A model generated the notes under the pieces. That model had not been told where the DNA came from. It made no database searches and was given only the letters and a program-made list of their open reading frames with translations. The position numbers and the translations under genes were made by a program. Shown here in pieces: positions 26,010 through 34,190 of a stretch of 64,000 bases of DNA. Each line of letters opens with the position of its first letter. Within the stretch, counting starts at the first letter, position 1. Origin of the DNA: Tanticharoenia sakaeratensis NBRC 103193 (GTDB lineage Bacteria; Pseudomonadota; Alphaproteobacteria; Acetobacterales; Acetobacteraceae); the NCBI RefSeq assembly GCF_000963885.1, contig NZ_BALE01000019.1, positions 1 to 64,000 on the forward strand, read 5' to 3'.

Positions 26010-27434
26010 TTACTTCGCAGCCGTTGCCGGCTTTTTCAGCGATGCGGCGACCCGGCGATCCACCTCCGTTTCGACGCGCTGCATGTCCTGATGCAGCAGG
26101 CGGCCATGGTCCGTCATCTGCACGCCGCCGACATAGACGCGCGCCAGATCCTGCTCTGATGCGACGAACACGAGCGTCGCGTACGGATCGAAGACATGCG
26201 CGAAATGCGTCGGGTCGATCACGAGAAAGTCGGCAAACTTGCCGCGTTCGAGACTGCCGAGACGCGCCTTTTCGCCGATGACATCGGCACTGCCGAGCGT
26301 ATGCAGCCGCATCACGTCATACGGGCTCATGATCGCGGCGTTCTGGTATTTGTCGCGGATCGCATAAAGCCCCGTGCGCATGTTTTCGAACGGGTCGACG
26401 AGATCAGCACTTGCTTGCCCGTCCTCGCCCATGCCGACCCGGATGCCGGCCTTCAGATAGGCCGGGATATCCGCAACACCTGAAGCGAGGCGACCGTTGG
26501 ACAACGGGTTCCACGCCATTGCGCCGTGTGCCGCCGCGGTCTTCGCAATGATCTCCGGCGTCGTATGGATGAAATGGCCGAAGATCAGGCTCGGGCCCAG
26601 CAGGCCTGCCTTTTCGAACCAGGGAAACTTGTCCTGCTCTTCGCGGATGAGATCGGGCGGCTCCAGATAGTGAGACTGGTTGCCAACGTGAAACTCCCGC
26701 ATCAGGGTCGCCTCGATCGTGGCTTCATCCGGCGTGTCCACGAAGGCCGTCGAACCGTTGATCATGACCGACAGGAAGTGCGGATCGCGCGGGCGGCGCG
26801 CCGTCCAGTCGAGGAAGCTCTTCAGGTGCTGACGGGCCACGTCGAGTGATGGTTTCGGCTGGTGCGGCATGTCGATGCCGTGGACGAAGCGGATGCCCGA
26901 TGCGAGCTCTCCGTCGAATTCCGCGCGGTTGATGTCGGGACTGCCGGGCGGATCGTATGGCGAGTTGCCGCGGTTGAAATCGTAGGCCGCCGTCACGCCG
27001 TGCTCGAGATGATCGAGCGCACCGTCGAGCGTGAACCAGTAGAAATCCCCGTCATCCGCGCGGGACGCCACCTGTCCATACAACACGCCAAGCCAGCCGG
27101 TCAGCGTCTGGTCGGGAGCCAGCCCTCGATAGGCGGCCTGCCAGAGATGGGAGTGCGCCGAAATGAAGCCCGGCATGATCCATGCGCCATGGGCGTCGAA
27201 TGTCTGGGCTGCGTGGAGGGAAGCCGGCGGGTCGCCCTGCCCGACATCTGCGATTTTTCCGTCCCGATCGACCGTCATGTAGCCATGAAACGGCGTTTTC
27301 TGATCCGGCGCCATGGTGAAGAACGTTGCGTTCCGCACGAGCAGTGCCGGATCCGCACGCTCCGCGCCCCCTGCGGCAAACGGTGCCGCGAGGCACGCGA
27401 TCATCCCGAGCGTATGACGGAGCAGAGACGGCAT
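26010..27434 (-). CDS. Periplasmic TRZ/ATZ-type amidohydrolase
   Basis: This is a 474-aa amidohydrolase-superfamily enzyme with a clear Sec signal peptide (LLRHTLGMIACLAAPFAAGG), which is unusual for deaminases of this group. Metal-site elements are GFISAHSHLWQAAYRG (HxH), REFHVGNQSHYLE, LIFGHFIHTTPE and RVGMGEDGQASADL (Asp). The terminal GKFADFLVIDP strand returns to the composite domain. The start ATG 27434 was chosen because it begins the signal peptide and leaves 5 nt to the upstream Rieske gene stop. It presumably hydrolyses an amino- or halo-substituted N-heterocycle outside the cytoplasm, before uptake. Substrate unknown. Confidence 0.8.
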   Translation of the reverse strand: MPSLLRHTLGMIACLAAPFAAGGAERADPALLVRNATFFTMAPDQKTPFHGYMTVDRDGKIADVGQGDPPASLHAAQTFDAHGAWIMPGFISAHSHLWQAAYRGLAPDQTLTGWLGVLYGQVASRADDGDFYWFTLDGALDHLEHGVTAAYDFNRGNSPYDPPGSPDINRAEFDGELASGIRFVHGIDMPHQPKPSLDVARQHLKSFLDWTARRPRDPHFLSVMINGSTAFVDTPDEATIEATLMREFHVGNQSHYLEPPDLIREEQDKFPWFEKAGLLGPSLIFGHFIHTTPEIIAKTAAAHGAMAWNPLSNGRLASGVADIPAYLKAGIRVGMGEDGQASADLVDPFENMRTGLYAIRDKYQNAAIMSPYDVMRLHTLGSADVIGEKARLGSLERGKFADFLVIDPTHFAHVFDPYATLVFVASEQDLARVYVGGVQMTDHGRLLHQDMQRVETEVDRRVAASLKKPATAAK

Positions 27435-27439
27435 GATGG

Positions 27440-28486
27440 TCAGATTCCCGGCAGAGGTGGCTTGCTGGCAGGCTGATAAGACGTTTCTTCCTCGCCGTGG
27501 TCGCGCAGCAGTTGCAGCAGGCGGCGACGCATGATGAGACCGGGCCGGTCCGACTGCATGTGAACCTCGATGCGCCGCGAGATGTCGACGATGGCGTCGC
27601 AATCGGTCGCTTCCAGGATGTCGCGGTCTTCCTCGACGATGGCGCGATCCCAGGCGATCAGCTTCTCCGTGCTGCAATCCTCCTCGCGATCGTTGCGATA
27701 CAGCAGCTGGATGAGCTGGATCCTGCCGTCTTCGATCGGGGTCGCGCAATTGATGATGATGTGCCGGATGCCCGATGGATAGAGCATGTCCATCCGGCGC
27801 GAGAACGGCAGGTACCAGTGATTGCGCATGGTACGCGTGGTGGTCGGCGATGTATCCCCGGTGATCTCATGAGCATTGGGCGGATTCATCACGTCGACGA
27901 TGGTCGTCGCCTCGAAACCGTAATCGGTTTCCTCGACCCTGTAGACTTTCGGCACCGGCTGGGTCGCGTCGCCGAACGTCGCGCGGTGGACGAACGAGAA
28001 ATGCGCGTTGTCGAACGAATTTTCCATCAGGCGCAGCGGGGCCGTGTTCCACTGGTCGTAGAACTGGAAGATCCGCCGGAAGCCCGGGTCACGGTCTTCG
28101 GGAATGTCGAACAGGTCGGCCAACGGCTCGTCGAGCGCTACCCAGGCGTAACCGTAGCGACCCTGGCAATGATACGCTTCCGTCTTGTGCGAGGGCAGCG
28201 CCGCGTCCGGCTTCGACTGCGGGATGGCGACCACGGCGCCTGTCCCGTCATACCGCCAGCCGTGATAGCCGCAGACCAGAGTGTCGCCATCGCACCAGCC
28301 CTTGGACAGCTTCGCCGTGCGATGGCAGCAGCGGTCACGCAACGCATGCGGCGCGCCCGTGCTGTCCACGAACAGGACGATGTCCTGCCCCATCAGACGG
28401 AACGGCTTCGGCCCGTCCTTGAGGTCATGCAGCGGGATCGTTGCGTACCAGAAGCGGCGCAGGACGGGCTGTTGCGTCGTCAGCAT
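27440..28486 (-). CDS. Rieske non-heme iron oxygenase (complete alpha subunit)
   Basis: This is a 348-aa single-chain Rieske oxygenase of the demethylase/hydroxylase type (vanillate demethylase, NdmA/B, HpxD neighbourhood). The Rieske cluster ligands are Cys53-x-His55 (DRCCHRTAK) and Cys72-xx-His75 (CGYHGWRYDG). The catalytic iron ligands are Asp159, His162 and His167 in MENSFDNAHFSFVH. Thus it is intact, in contrast to the split system at 16.2-18.1 kb. It lies between the periplasmic amidohydrolase (5 nt) and the 8-oxoguanine-deaminase-like gene (12 nt). A ring or N-methyl oxidation step on a nucleobase is inferred; the reductase is not nearby. Confidence 0.88.
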   Translation of the reverse strand: MLTTQQPVLRRFWYATIPLHDLKDGPKPFRLMGQDIVLFVDSTGAPHALRDRCCHRTAKLSKGWCDGDTLVCGYHGWRYDGTGAVVAIPQSKPDAALPSHKTEAYHCQGRYGYAWVALDEPLADLFDIPEDRDPGFRRIFQFYDQWNTAPLRLMENSFDNAHFSFVHRATFGDATQPVPKVYRVEETDYGFEATTIVDVMNPPNAHEITGDTSPTTTRTMRNHWYLPFSRRMDMLYPSGIRHIIINCATPIEDGRIQLIQLLYRNDREEDCSTEKLIAWDRAIVEEDRDILEATDCDAIVDISRRIEVHMQSDRPGLIMRRRLLQLLRDHGEEETSYQPASKPPLPGI

Positions 28487-28498
28487 GGCGTGATTTTC

Positions 28499-29887
28499 CT
28501 ATGTCTCGTTCAGGCGGGCGACGGTTTCGGCAGCGCGCGCGATCAGTGCCGGCATGTCGAAGCCCGGAATGGCGCCGTCCACCACGACCCGGCGCCCGGC
28601 GCTCAGCACCTGGCGCACGGAACTTGCGCCCGATACGACGGGCGCGATCAGCGGATCGTGCAGTCCGGCATGGCGCGGCGCATCAAGCGCATGAATGGCG
28701 ATGTCTGCGATCTGGCCGACCGCGATGCGCCCCAGTTCGGAAAAGCCGAGGACATTTGCGCAATCGGCCGTGGACCAGCGCAACACGTCTTCGGCCCGCA
28801 CGGCGTCCGCCCCGCCGATCGCGCGATGCACCATCCAGGCCGTATGCATCTCGGCCGCCATGTCGCACGCCTCGTTCGACGCAGCACCATCGACGGCGAG
28901 TGCTACGCGGCCGCCGGCGCGATCCAGAGCCGGCGCGGGTGCGATCCCCGAGCCCAGACGGCAATTGCTTTGCGGGCAGTGCGCCATGCCGGTGCCGGTT
29001 TCGGCCAGGATCGCGATCTCGCGCAGGTCGACATGCACGAGATGGGCGAAAAACACGTCCTCGCCCACCCATCCGCAGGACGCGGCGAAGTCGACCGGAC
29101 GGCAGTCGTGCACGTCGCGGCAGAACGTCACGTAGTTGTCCGTCTCCGACAGATGCGAATGCAACCGGATGCCCAATGCGCGCGCGGACTTCGCCATTTC
29201 GCGCAGTTCGTCCGGCGTCGCGCCCCAGGTCGGCGTGTTGGGGGCGAGGATGATGCGCCGGCGGCTGTCGGACGACGGGTCGTGATACCGGCGCACGAGG
29301 GATTCCGTATGCGCAAGCATGCTCTCGAGCGGCTCGACGGGCATCGGCACGAGCTCGGGCGTATCGAAGTTGCGCTGCCGCGTCGTGCCGCCACGCGACA
29401 GGACGAGCCGCATGCCGAACCGCTCCGCCGTCTCGAACAGGATATCGGCCGGATCGTAATCGTAGCGATCGGAGAACAGGTAGTGATGGTCGTTCAGCGT
29501 GGTGCAGCCGGACAGCAGCAGCTCGGCCATGCCGATTTCCGCAGCCGTGCGCAGCGCATCCGAATCCAGACGGTGCCAGTACTGCGCGGGCACAAGGCGC
29601 AGCCATGTCTCCAGCCGGGCGTCGATCGCGGACGGGACCGCCTTCAGCACGCTCTGGAACAGATGATGATGCGCACAGACAAGCCCCGGCGTGACCACGC
29701 AGCCCGCAGCGTCGATCACGTCATCACCCGGCTCGGGTGCGATCCGGCCGATGGCCGCGATACGACCGTCGCGGATGCGAATGTCGCCGCTCGCGCGCTC
29801 ATCCGAACCGCGCAGCCCGGTCAGGATTCCGCGTGCGTTTCGGATGACGATCGAAGGCGCCTGGTCGGACGTCACATCGGCCATCAT
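28499..29887 (-). CDS. 8-oxoguanine deaminase/AtzB-like amidohydrolase
   Basis: This is a 462-aa metal-dependent deaminase. The HxH motif is TPGLVCAHHHLFQSVLKAVP, the arrangement (HHHLFQ) seen in 8-oxoguanine deaminases and hydroxyatrazine ethylaminohydrolase. It is followed by GIRLHSHLSETDNY, VFFAHLVHVD, GMAHCPQSNCRLGSG and VALAVDGAASNEACDM with the metal Asp. The start ATG 29887 overlaps the binding-protein stop in ATGA. Its place beside a Rieske oxygenase would fit deamination of an oxidised purine, but the assignment between 8-oxoguanine and related substrates is not decidable by eye. Confidence 0.82.
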   Translation of the reverse strand: MMADVTSDQAPSIVIRNARGILTGLRGSDERASGDIRIRDGRIAAIGRIAPEPGDDVIDAAGCVVTPGLVCAHHHLFQSVLKAVPSAIDARLETWLRLVPAQYWHRLDSDALRTAAEIGMAELLLSGCTTLNDHHYLFSDRYDYDPADILFETAERFGMRLVLSRGGTTRQRNFDTPELVPMPVEPLESMLAHTESLVRRYHDPSSDSRRRIILAPNTPTWGATPDELREMAKSARALGIRLHSHLSETDNYVTFCRDVHDCRPVDFAASCGWVGEDVFFAHLVHVDLREIAILAETGTGMAHCPQSNCRLGSGIAPAPALDRAGGRVALAVDGAASNEACDMAAEMHTAWMVHRAIGGADAVRAEDVLRWSTADCANVLGFSELGRIAVGQIADIAIHALDAPRHAGLHDPLIAPVVSGASSVRQVLSAGRRVVVDGAIPGFDMPALIARAAETVARLNET

Positions 29888-30885
29888 GCGGCCGACACCG
29901 CTGCCTCGTCCGCAAAGCGGGTCGAGAACGCATCCTGCCACGGCACATCAGCCGCCAGCAGACCGTTGGCCACCATGAAATCGCGCGTCGCCTGCCAGCG
30001 CGCCGCCGTCATGGTGCCGAGTTTCGCAACCGGGTCCGTCTTGCCGGTCAGCACCTGAGCCGTGCGCAGCGCGTCTATGCCGAATGCGATCCGCTCGGGG
30101 CTTTCCTTCGACGAGGCCTGGCGGATCAAGGCATTGCCGGGTCCGGGATCGCCATGCAGGTAATCGCGCCAGCCGAGCATCGTTGCGCGGATGAAGGCGG
30201 TGACCACCGAAGAATTGGCCCCGGCGAACGGCTTCGTCGTGACGATGGTGGTGCCGTAAGGTGGGTAGCCTGCGTCCGAGAACTGAAAGAAGGCAGCCGG
30301 AATACCCGCCTTGTGCACGTCGAACATTTCCGAGCTGGCATAGCCCTGGAAGGCGACGTCGGGCGATGTGAAGAAGGGCTGGAGATTGAACGTGTAGGGT
30401 GCGAGCTGCGTGTCGCTCAGGCCGTAGCGCTTGCTGAGCCACGGCCAGAAGGTCTGGTGCGAGGAACTGGCAATCAGGATCCGCTTGCCCTTCAGATCTG
30501 CCAGGGACGCCGCCGGCTGATGCAGGATCATGCCCTGTACGTCATGCTGGAAGGAGGCGCCGACCGTCAGCAGCGGCATGCCGCGCGCAACCCCATTGAG
30601 CGTCTGAAAATCATAGCCCGTGATGAAATCGCAGCGCCCGGCCAGCATGAGCTGCACGGCATTCACCTGAGGCCCGCCCATGGCGATCGTAACGTCCAGA
30701 CCGGCATCGCGATAGAAGCCGCGCGCCAGTGCCTGATAGAAACCGCCGACCGGCGCCTGCGCATACCAGGCGAGGTTGATCGTGAGAGGCCGCAGGCCTG
30801 AGGCGCGCGCGGCGCGAGAGAGGCCAAAGGCCGCGATGGCCCCGGCCTGACCTGCGAGCAGCGTGCGTCGGGTAATCGGCAGCAT
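29884..30885 (-). CDS. NMT1/THI5-type ABC substrate-binding protein without adjacent transporter (orphan)
   Basis: This is a 333-aa periplasmic binding protein of the NMT1/THI5-like family, whose members bind pyrimidine-type ligands such as formylaminopyrimidine (ThiY) or flavin precursors. A Tat signal (LPITRRTLLAGQAGAIA) begins at ATG 30885. Family features are INLAWYAQAPVGGFYQALARGFYRDAGLDVTI (in short pieces), GGPQVNAVQLMLAGRCDF and the WPWLSKRYGL segment. It resembles the binding protein at 31580-32635 encoded on the other strand, next to the only ATPase and permease of this type, which it probably shares. It heads the minus operon 30885-26010. Confidence 0.85.
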   Translation of the reverse strand: MLPITRRTLLAGQAGAIAAFGLSRAARASGLRPLTINLAWYAQAPVGGFYQALARGFYRDAGLDVTIAMGGPQVNAVQLMLAGRCDFITGYDFQTLNGVARGMPLLTVGASFQHDVQGMILHQPAASLADLKGKRILIASSSHQTFWPWLSKRYGLSDTQLAPYTFNLQPFFTSPDVAFQGYASSEMFDVHKAGIPAAFFQFSDAGYPPYGTTIVTTKPFAGANSSVVTAFIRATMLGWRDYLHGDPGPGNALIRQASSKESPERIAFGIDALRTAQVLTGKTDPVAKLGTMTAARWQATRDFMVANGLLAADVPWQDAFSTRFADEAAVSAA

Positions 30886-30983
30886 GGGACGAAAGCTCCG
30901 GTGGTGATGCGGGAGACGCAACACTACGCCTGACACCGCACGAAAGCCGAGGGTCCCGATCCGCACAAAGCATCAAATTGCGC

Positions 30984-31014
30984 CCGGACCGATGCCTATA
31001 TCCGCACGGTCCGG
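30984..31014. promoter_or_regulatory. 31-bp inverted repeat CCGGACCG-N15-CGGTCCGG in a divergent promoter region
   Basis: Two perfect 8-bp arms at 30984-30991 and 31007-31014 are separated by 15 bp, the centre being relatively AT-rich (CTATAT). They lie in the roughly 197-bp region from which the orphan binding-protein operon (leftward) and the eight-gene transporter operon (rightward) diverge. This is a good candidate operator for a dimeric regulator controlling both. The rest of 30886-31082 shows nothing recognisable. Confidence 0.5.
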
Positions 31015-31082
31015 ACGCTCGACGGACGCCCAAACTACAGGCAAGGTCCATGATCGTTGTCGGATCGTATGGATGGGATGTC

Positions 31083-31583
31083 ATGACGGATACACCAGCG
31101 TTGCGGGCCCGCGCGGCCAAGACCGCGATGGTGGCGTCCCTGGGCATCTTTGGCCTTCTGGTCGCATTCAACAACGTCACCGACTACGGTTCGAACTTCG
31201 CCTTCGTGCGGCATGTCCTGCTGATGGACACGACCTTTGCCGGCAATGCCCTGCGGTGGCGCGCCATCAATGCCCCCCTGCTGTGGCATCTGTTCTATGC
31301 GCTCATCATCGCCTGTGAATTCGCAACCGGCGTGCTGTTCTGTCTGGCGGCATGGTCGATGGCGCGGGCGATCAGGGGAGATGCAGGCACTTTCCGGCGC
31401 GCGCGGTCGCTGGTTCCGGTCGCCACGGCCCTTGGGTTCCTGTTGTGGTTCTTCGGGTTTTCCGTCGTGGGCGGAGAATGGTTCGTGATGTGGCAATCCC
31501 ACGACTGGAACGGCCAGCAGCCGGCCTTTCGCTTCTACATGACGATGCTGGCCGTGTGCATTTTCGTGCAGGCTCCCGAATGA
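31083..31583 (+). CDS. DUF2165 family small integral membrane protein
   Basis: This is a 166-aa predicted inner-membrane protein with about four transmembrane helices (TAMVASLGIFGLLVAFNN, LLWHLFYALIIACEF, PVATALGFLLWFFGF, FYMTMLAVCIFVQ). The DUF2165 pattern is visible in NNVTDYGSNFAFVRHVLLMDTTF and VGGEWFVMWQSHDWNGQQ. Function is not known. The start at 31083 is preferred for homology; ATG 31050 would add 11 residues. It is the first gene of the ATGA-coupled operon, so it may assist uptake or be a membrane partner of the transporter. Confidence 0.8.
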   Translation: MTDTPALRARAAKTAMVASLGIFGLLVAFNNVTDYGSNFAFVRHVLLMDTTFAGNALRWRAINAPLLWHLFYALIIACEFATGVLFCLAAWSMARAIRGDAGTFRRARSLVPVATALGFLLWFFGFSVVGGEWFVMWQSHDWNGQQPAFRFYMTMLAVCIFVQAPE

Positions 31584-32635
31584 CGCGCCTTCACAACGTG
31601 GCCTGCACCCCGTTACGCTCCGTTGGCATGAGGCGAGGCGATGAACGCATGACGATGGCACCCGGACGACGCGAGGTTCTCGGCGGACTGGCGGCAGCCT
31701 TCGTGGGAGGCGGCACGGCACGCGCGGCAGGCGCGCCGCTCACGCTGCTGACGAACTGGTGTGCGCAGGCCGAACACGGCGGGTTCTATCAGGCGCAGGC
31801 ATCCGGCCTGTATGCCAAAGCGGGGCTGAACGTGAACCTGCGCATGGGCGGGCCGCAGGTGAACGCCATGCAGCTTCTCCTGGCGGGACAGTGCGACTTG
31901 GCCCTGCTTCAGCCGGAAGAGGCGATCCGTGCCGGCATGCGCGGACTTCCGGCCGTCGCTGTCGCGACCACGTTCCAGAAAGGTCTTGCCGGGATCATGA
32001 CGCATCCCGACATCCATGATCCGGGGCAGCTTCGCGGACACCCGATCTTCATCAGCGCGGAAGGGCGCAGCAGCTTCTGGCCATGGCTGAAAGCGCGCTA
32101 TGGTTTCACCGACGATCAGGCGCACCCCTACACCTTCAACCTGCAACCTTTCATGTTCAATCCGCAGGCTGCGATGCAGGCGTTCGTCTCGTCCGAGACC
32201 TATGCCGCGCGCAAACAGAACGTTCCGTTCAATTTCTATCTGCTCTCCGACCTGGGCTATCCGACGTACGGCAACGTACTCCTCGCCTCGCGCTCAGCAC
32301 TGCAGACCCGAAAGGACGAGATCGCCGCGTTTCTCGCAGCCAGCAGCGAGGGCTGGCTGCAGTATATCTACGGCAACGGTCAGGACGGAGACCGTGCCAT
32401 TCTCGCGGCCAATGCGCACATGACATCGGATCAACTTGCGTTTTCGCGTGCGACGCTCAAGCGCATCGCAGCACTCGGCACGAATGGTGCATCAATCCTG
32501 TCCATGACGGACGCTCACTGGATGGATATCCACAAGACGTTGCTCCAGTCAGGCCTCATCACGGACGATCCACGCTGGCGGGACGGCTATACGCTGTCGT
32601 TCAACGGCGCACTGACGGCGCGCGTGCCGTCATGA
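31580..32635 (+). CDS. NMT1/THI5-type ABC substrate-binding protein
   Basis: This is a periplasmic binding protein of up to 351 aa, with a Tat signal (APGRREVLGGLAAAFVGGG). Features are LTLLTNWCAQAEHGGFYQA, GGPQVNAMQLLLAGQCDLAL, FWPWLKARYGFTDDQ and PYTFNLQPFMFNP. ATG 31580 overlaps the DUF2165 stop as ATGA, like every other junction in this operon. ATG 31649 gives a shorter Tat leader and has GAGG 10 nt upstream, so it is a serious alternative. It delivers a pyrimidine-like ligand (inferred from the family and the cytosine-deaminase-like enzyme downstream) to the following ATPase and permease. Confidence 0.87.
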   Translation: MTRLHNVACTPLRSVGMRRGDERMTMAPGRREVLGGLAAAFVGGGTARAAGAPLTLLTNWCAQAEHGGFYQAQASGLYAKAGLNVNLRMGGPQVNAMQLLLAGQCDLALLQPEEAIRAGMRGLPAVAVATTFQKGLAGIMTHPDIHDPGQLRGHPIFISAEGRSSFWPWLKARYGFTDDQAHPYTFNLQPFMFNPQAAMQAFVSSETYAARKQNVPFNFYLLSDLGYPTYGNVLLASRSALQTRKDEIAAFLAASSEGWLQYIYGNGQDGDRAILAANAHMTSDQLAFSRATLKRIAALGTNGASILSMTDAHWMDIHKTLLQSGLITDDPRWRDGYTLSFNGALTARVPS

Positions 32636-33429
32636 GCGATACGGTCCTGTCTCTCGATGCGGTGGAAAAGGTTTTTCCAAATGGCGTGCGCGGCCTTGCA
32701 CCGGTCGATCTCACCGTGCGGGCCGGCGAATTCGTCAGCCTGATCGGACCTTCGGGGTGTGGCAAAAGTACGCTGCTCAAGCTGATCGCCAATCTGCACG
32801 GGCCAAGCGCCGGCAGCCTGCGCTGGTGGGGCAGCGATTTTCGCGGCGTCGGCCAGAAGGGCCGGCGTCTTGCCTTCGTGTTCCAGGATGCGACCCTGAT
32901 GCCGTGGGCCAATGTCGGACGTAACGTGCGGCTGCCGCTCGATCTGATGGGGGTTGATCGGGCCAGTGGTGACGCGCGCGCACGGACCGCGCTGGCACGT
33001 GTGGGACTGGGCCATGCGGCCGAGCGCTATCCGGCGCAACTCTCGGGCGGGATGCGCATGCGCGTCTCCATCGCCCGTGCGCTGGTGACCGAGCCGGACC
33101 TGTTGCTGATGGACGAGCCGTTCGGGGCACTCGACGAATTCACCCGCAATCGCCTTGACGAGGAAATGGCCCGCCTGTGCTATCAGGACGGCCTGACGAC
33201 CCTGTTCGTCACGCACGCGCTGCATGAGGCTGCTTTTCTTTCCAGCAACGTCATGGTCATGGCGGCTCACCCGGGTCGGATCCATGCGCGCTATGCCATC
33301 GACCGCACCATCGTGCGCGACGAGGCGTTCCGCCTGTCCGAACGGTTTGCCGAGATCAGCCGGGAACTGGCCGTGCTGCTGGAGGCAGCCAGTCATGAAA
33401 GCCATCTGGCAGCGGAGATGCAGACATGA
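32632..33429 (+). CDS. ABC transporter ATPase (SsuB/ThiZ-like)
   Basis: This is a single-domain ABC ATPase of 265 aa. It has Walker A GPSGCGKSTLL near residue 40, the Q-loop FVFQDATLMPWANV, signature LSGGMRMRVSIARAL, Walker B LLLMDEPFGALDEFTR and the H-loop FVTHALHEA. It is typical of nitrate/sulfonate/pyrimidine-precursor importers. It is joined to the binding protein and the permease by 4-nt overlaps and is the only ATPase of this class in the window, so it probably also serves the orphan binding protein at 29884-30885. Confidence 0.93.
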   Translation: MSDTVLSLDAVEKVFPNGVRGLAPVDLTVRAGEFVSLIGPSGCGKSTLLKLIANLHGPSAGSLRWWGSDFRGVGQKGRRLAFVFQDATLMPWANVGRNVRLPLDLMGVDRASGDARARTALARVGLGHAAERYPAQLSGGMRMRVSIARALVTEPDLLLMDEPFGALDEFTRNRLDEEMARLCYQDGLTTLFVTHALHEAAFLSSNVMVMAAHPGRIHARYAIDRTIVRDEAFRLSERFAEISRELAVLLEAASHESHLAAEMQT

Positions 33430-34190
33430 GATCCGCGCAGGCCATTTCCATTCTCGCCCCTGTTCTTCTGGGCATCGTCGTGCTGGCGCTCTGGCAGGGC
33501 GCGTGCCGTCTTTGGCATATTCCGCCCTATCTGATGCCGAGCCCGTCCGACATTGCCGCAGCCCTGTGGCATGACGGACCCGCGCTCCTGCATGCGCTGC
33601 TCAGCACGCTGGAAGTCACGTTCGCCGCACTGGCAGCCGCGGTGATCGGCGGCGTGCTGGTGGCATTCCTGCTGGTGCAGAGCCCGCTGATCGAGCGCTG
33701 CCTGATGCCCTATGTCGTCATCATGCAGGTCACGCCCATCGTGGCCATTGCGCCGCTCATCATCATTCTGGTGAAGACGACCCCCGTCGCGCTGACGCTC
33801 TGCGCCGCGCTGATTGCAATCTTCCCTGTCATCTCCAACACATTGCAGGGACTGCGCAGCGTCGATCCTGACCTCGCGGCCTATTTCCGGATGTACAAGG
33901 CCAGCCGCCTGCAGACATTGTTCCGGCTGCGCGTGCCGAGTGCCTTGCCGATGTTCATGGCCGGCTTGCGCATTGCGACCGGGCTTTCCCTTGTCGGCGC
34001 GGTGGTCGCCGAGTTCGTGGCCGGCACCGGCGGCAACAGCGCGGGTCTCGCTTATGAAATTCTCCAGTCAGGCTTTCAGATGGACATCCCGCGCATGTTC
34101 GCAGCCCTGTTCCTGATCACGGTCGCGGGCCTCGCACTGTATGGCGCAACCGCGGGACTGCAGCGGGCCGTACTGAGGCATCGGGCATGA
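33426..34190 (+). CDS. ABC transporter permease (SsuC/ThiX-like)
   Basis: This is a 254-aa permease with about six transmembrane helices. It has the EAA-type cytoplasmic loop around YFRMYKASRLQTLFRLRVPSA and the family's VVAEFVAGTGGNSAGLAYEI near the C-terminus. It is coupled by ATGA overlaps on both sides. It forms the membrane channel for the NMT1/THI5-type importer. Confidence 0.93.
   Translation: MRSAQAISILAPVLLGIVVLALWQGACRLWHIPPYLMPSPSDIAAALWHDGPALLHALLSTLEVTFAALAAAVIGGVLVAFLLVQSPLIERCLMPYVVIMQVTPIVAIAPLIIILVKTTPVALTLCAALIAIFPVISNTLQGLRSVDPDLAAYFRMYKASRLQTLFRLRVPSALPMFMAGLRIATGLSLVGAVVAEFVAGTGGNSAGLAYEILQSGFQMDIPRMFAALFLITVAGLALYGATAGLQRAVLRHRA

Noticed and set aside
27497-30058. Very long open frame on the plus strand opposite the Rieske and deaminase genes
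   Set aside because: It is antisense to three well-recognised enzymes, is rich in Arg/His/Pro typical of a shadow frame in GC-rich DNA, and shows no family motifs.
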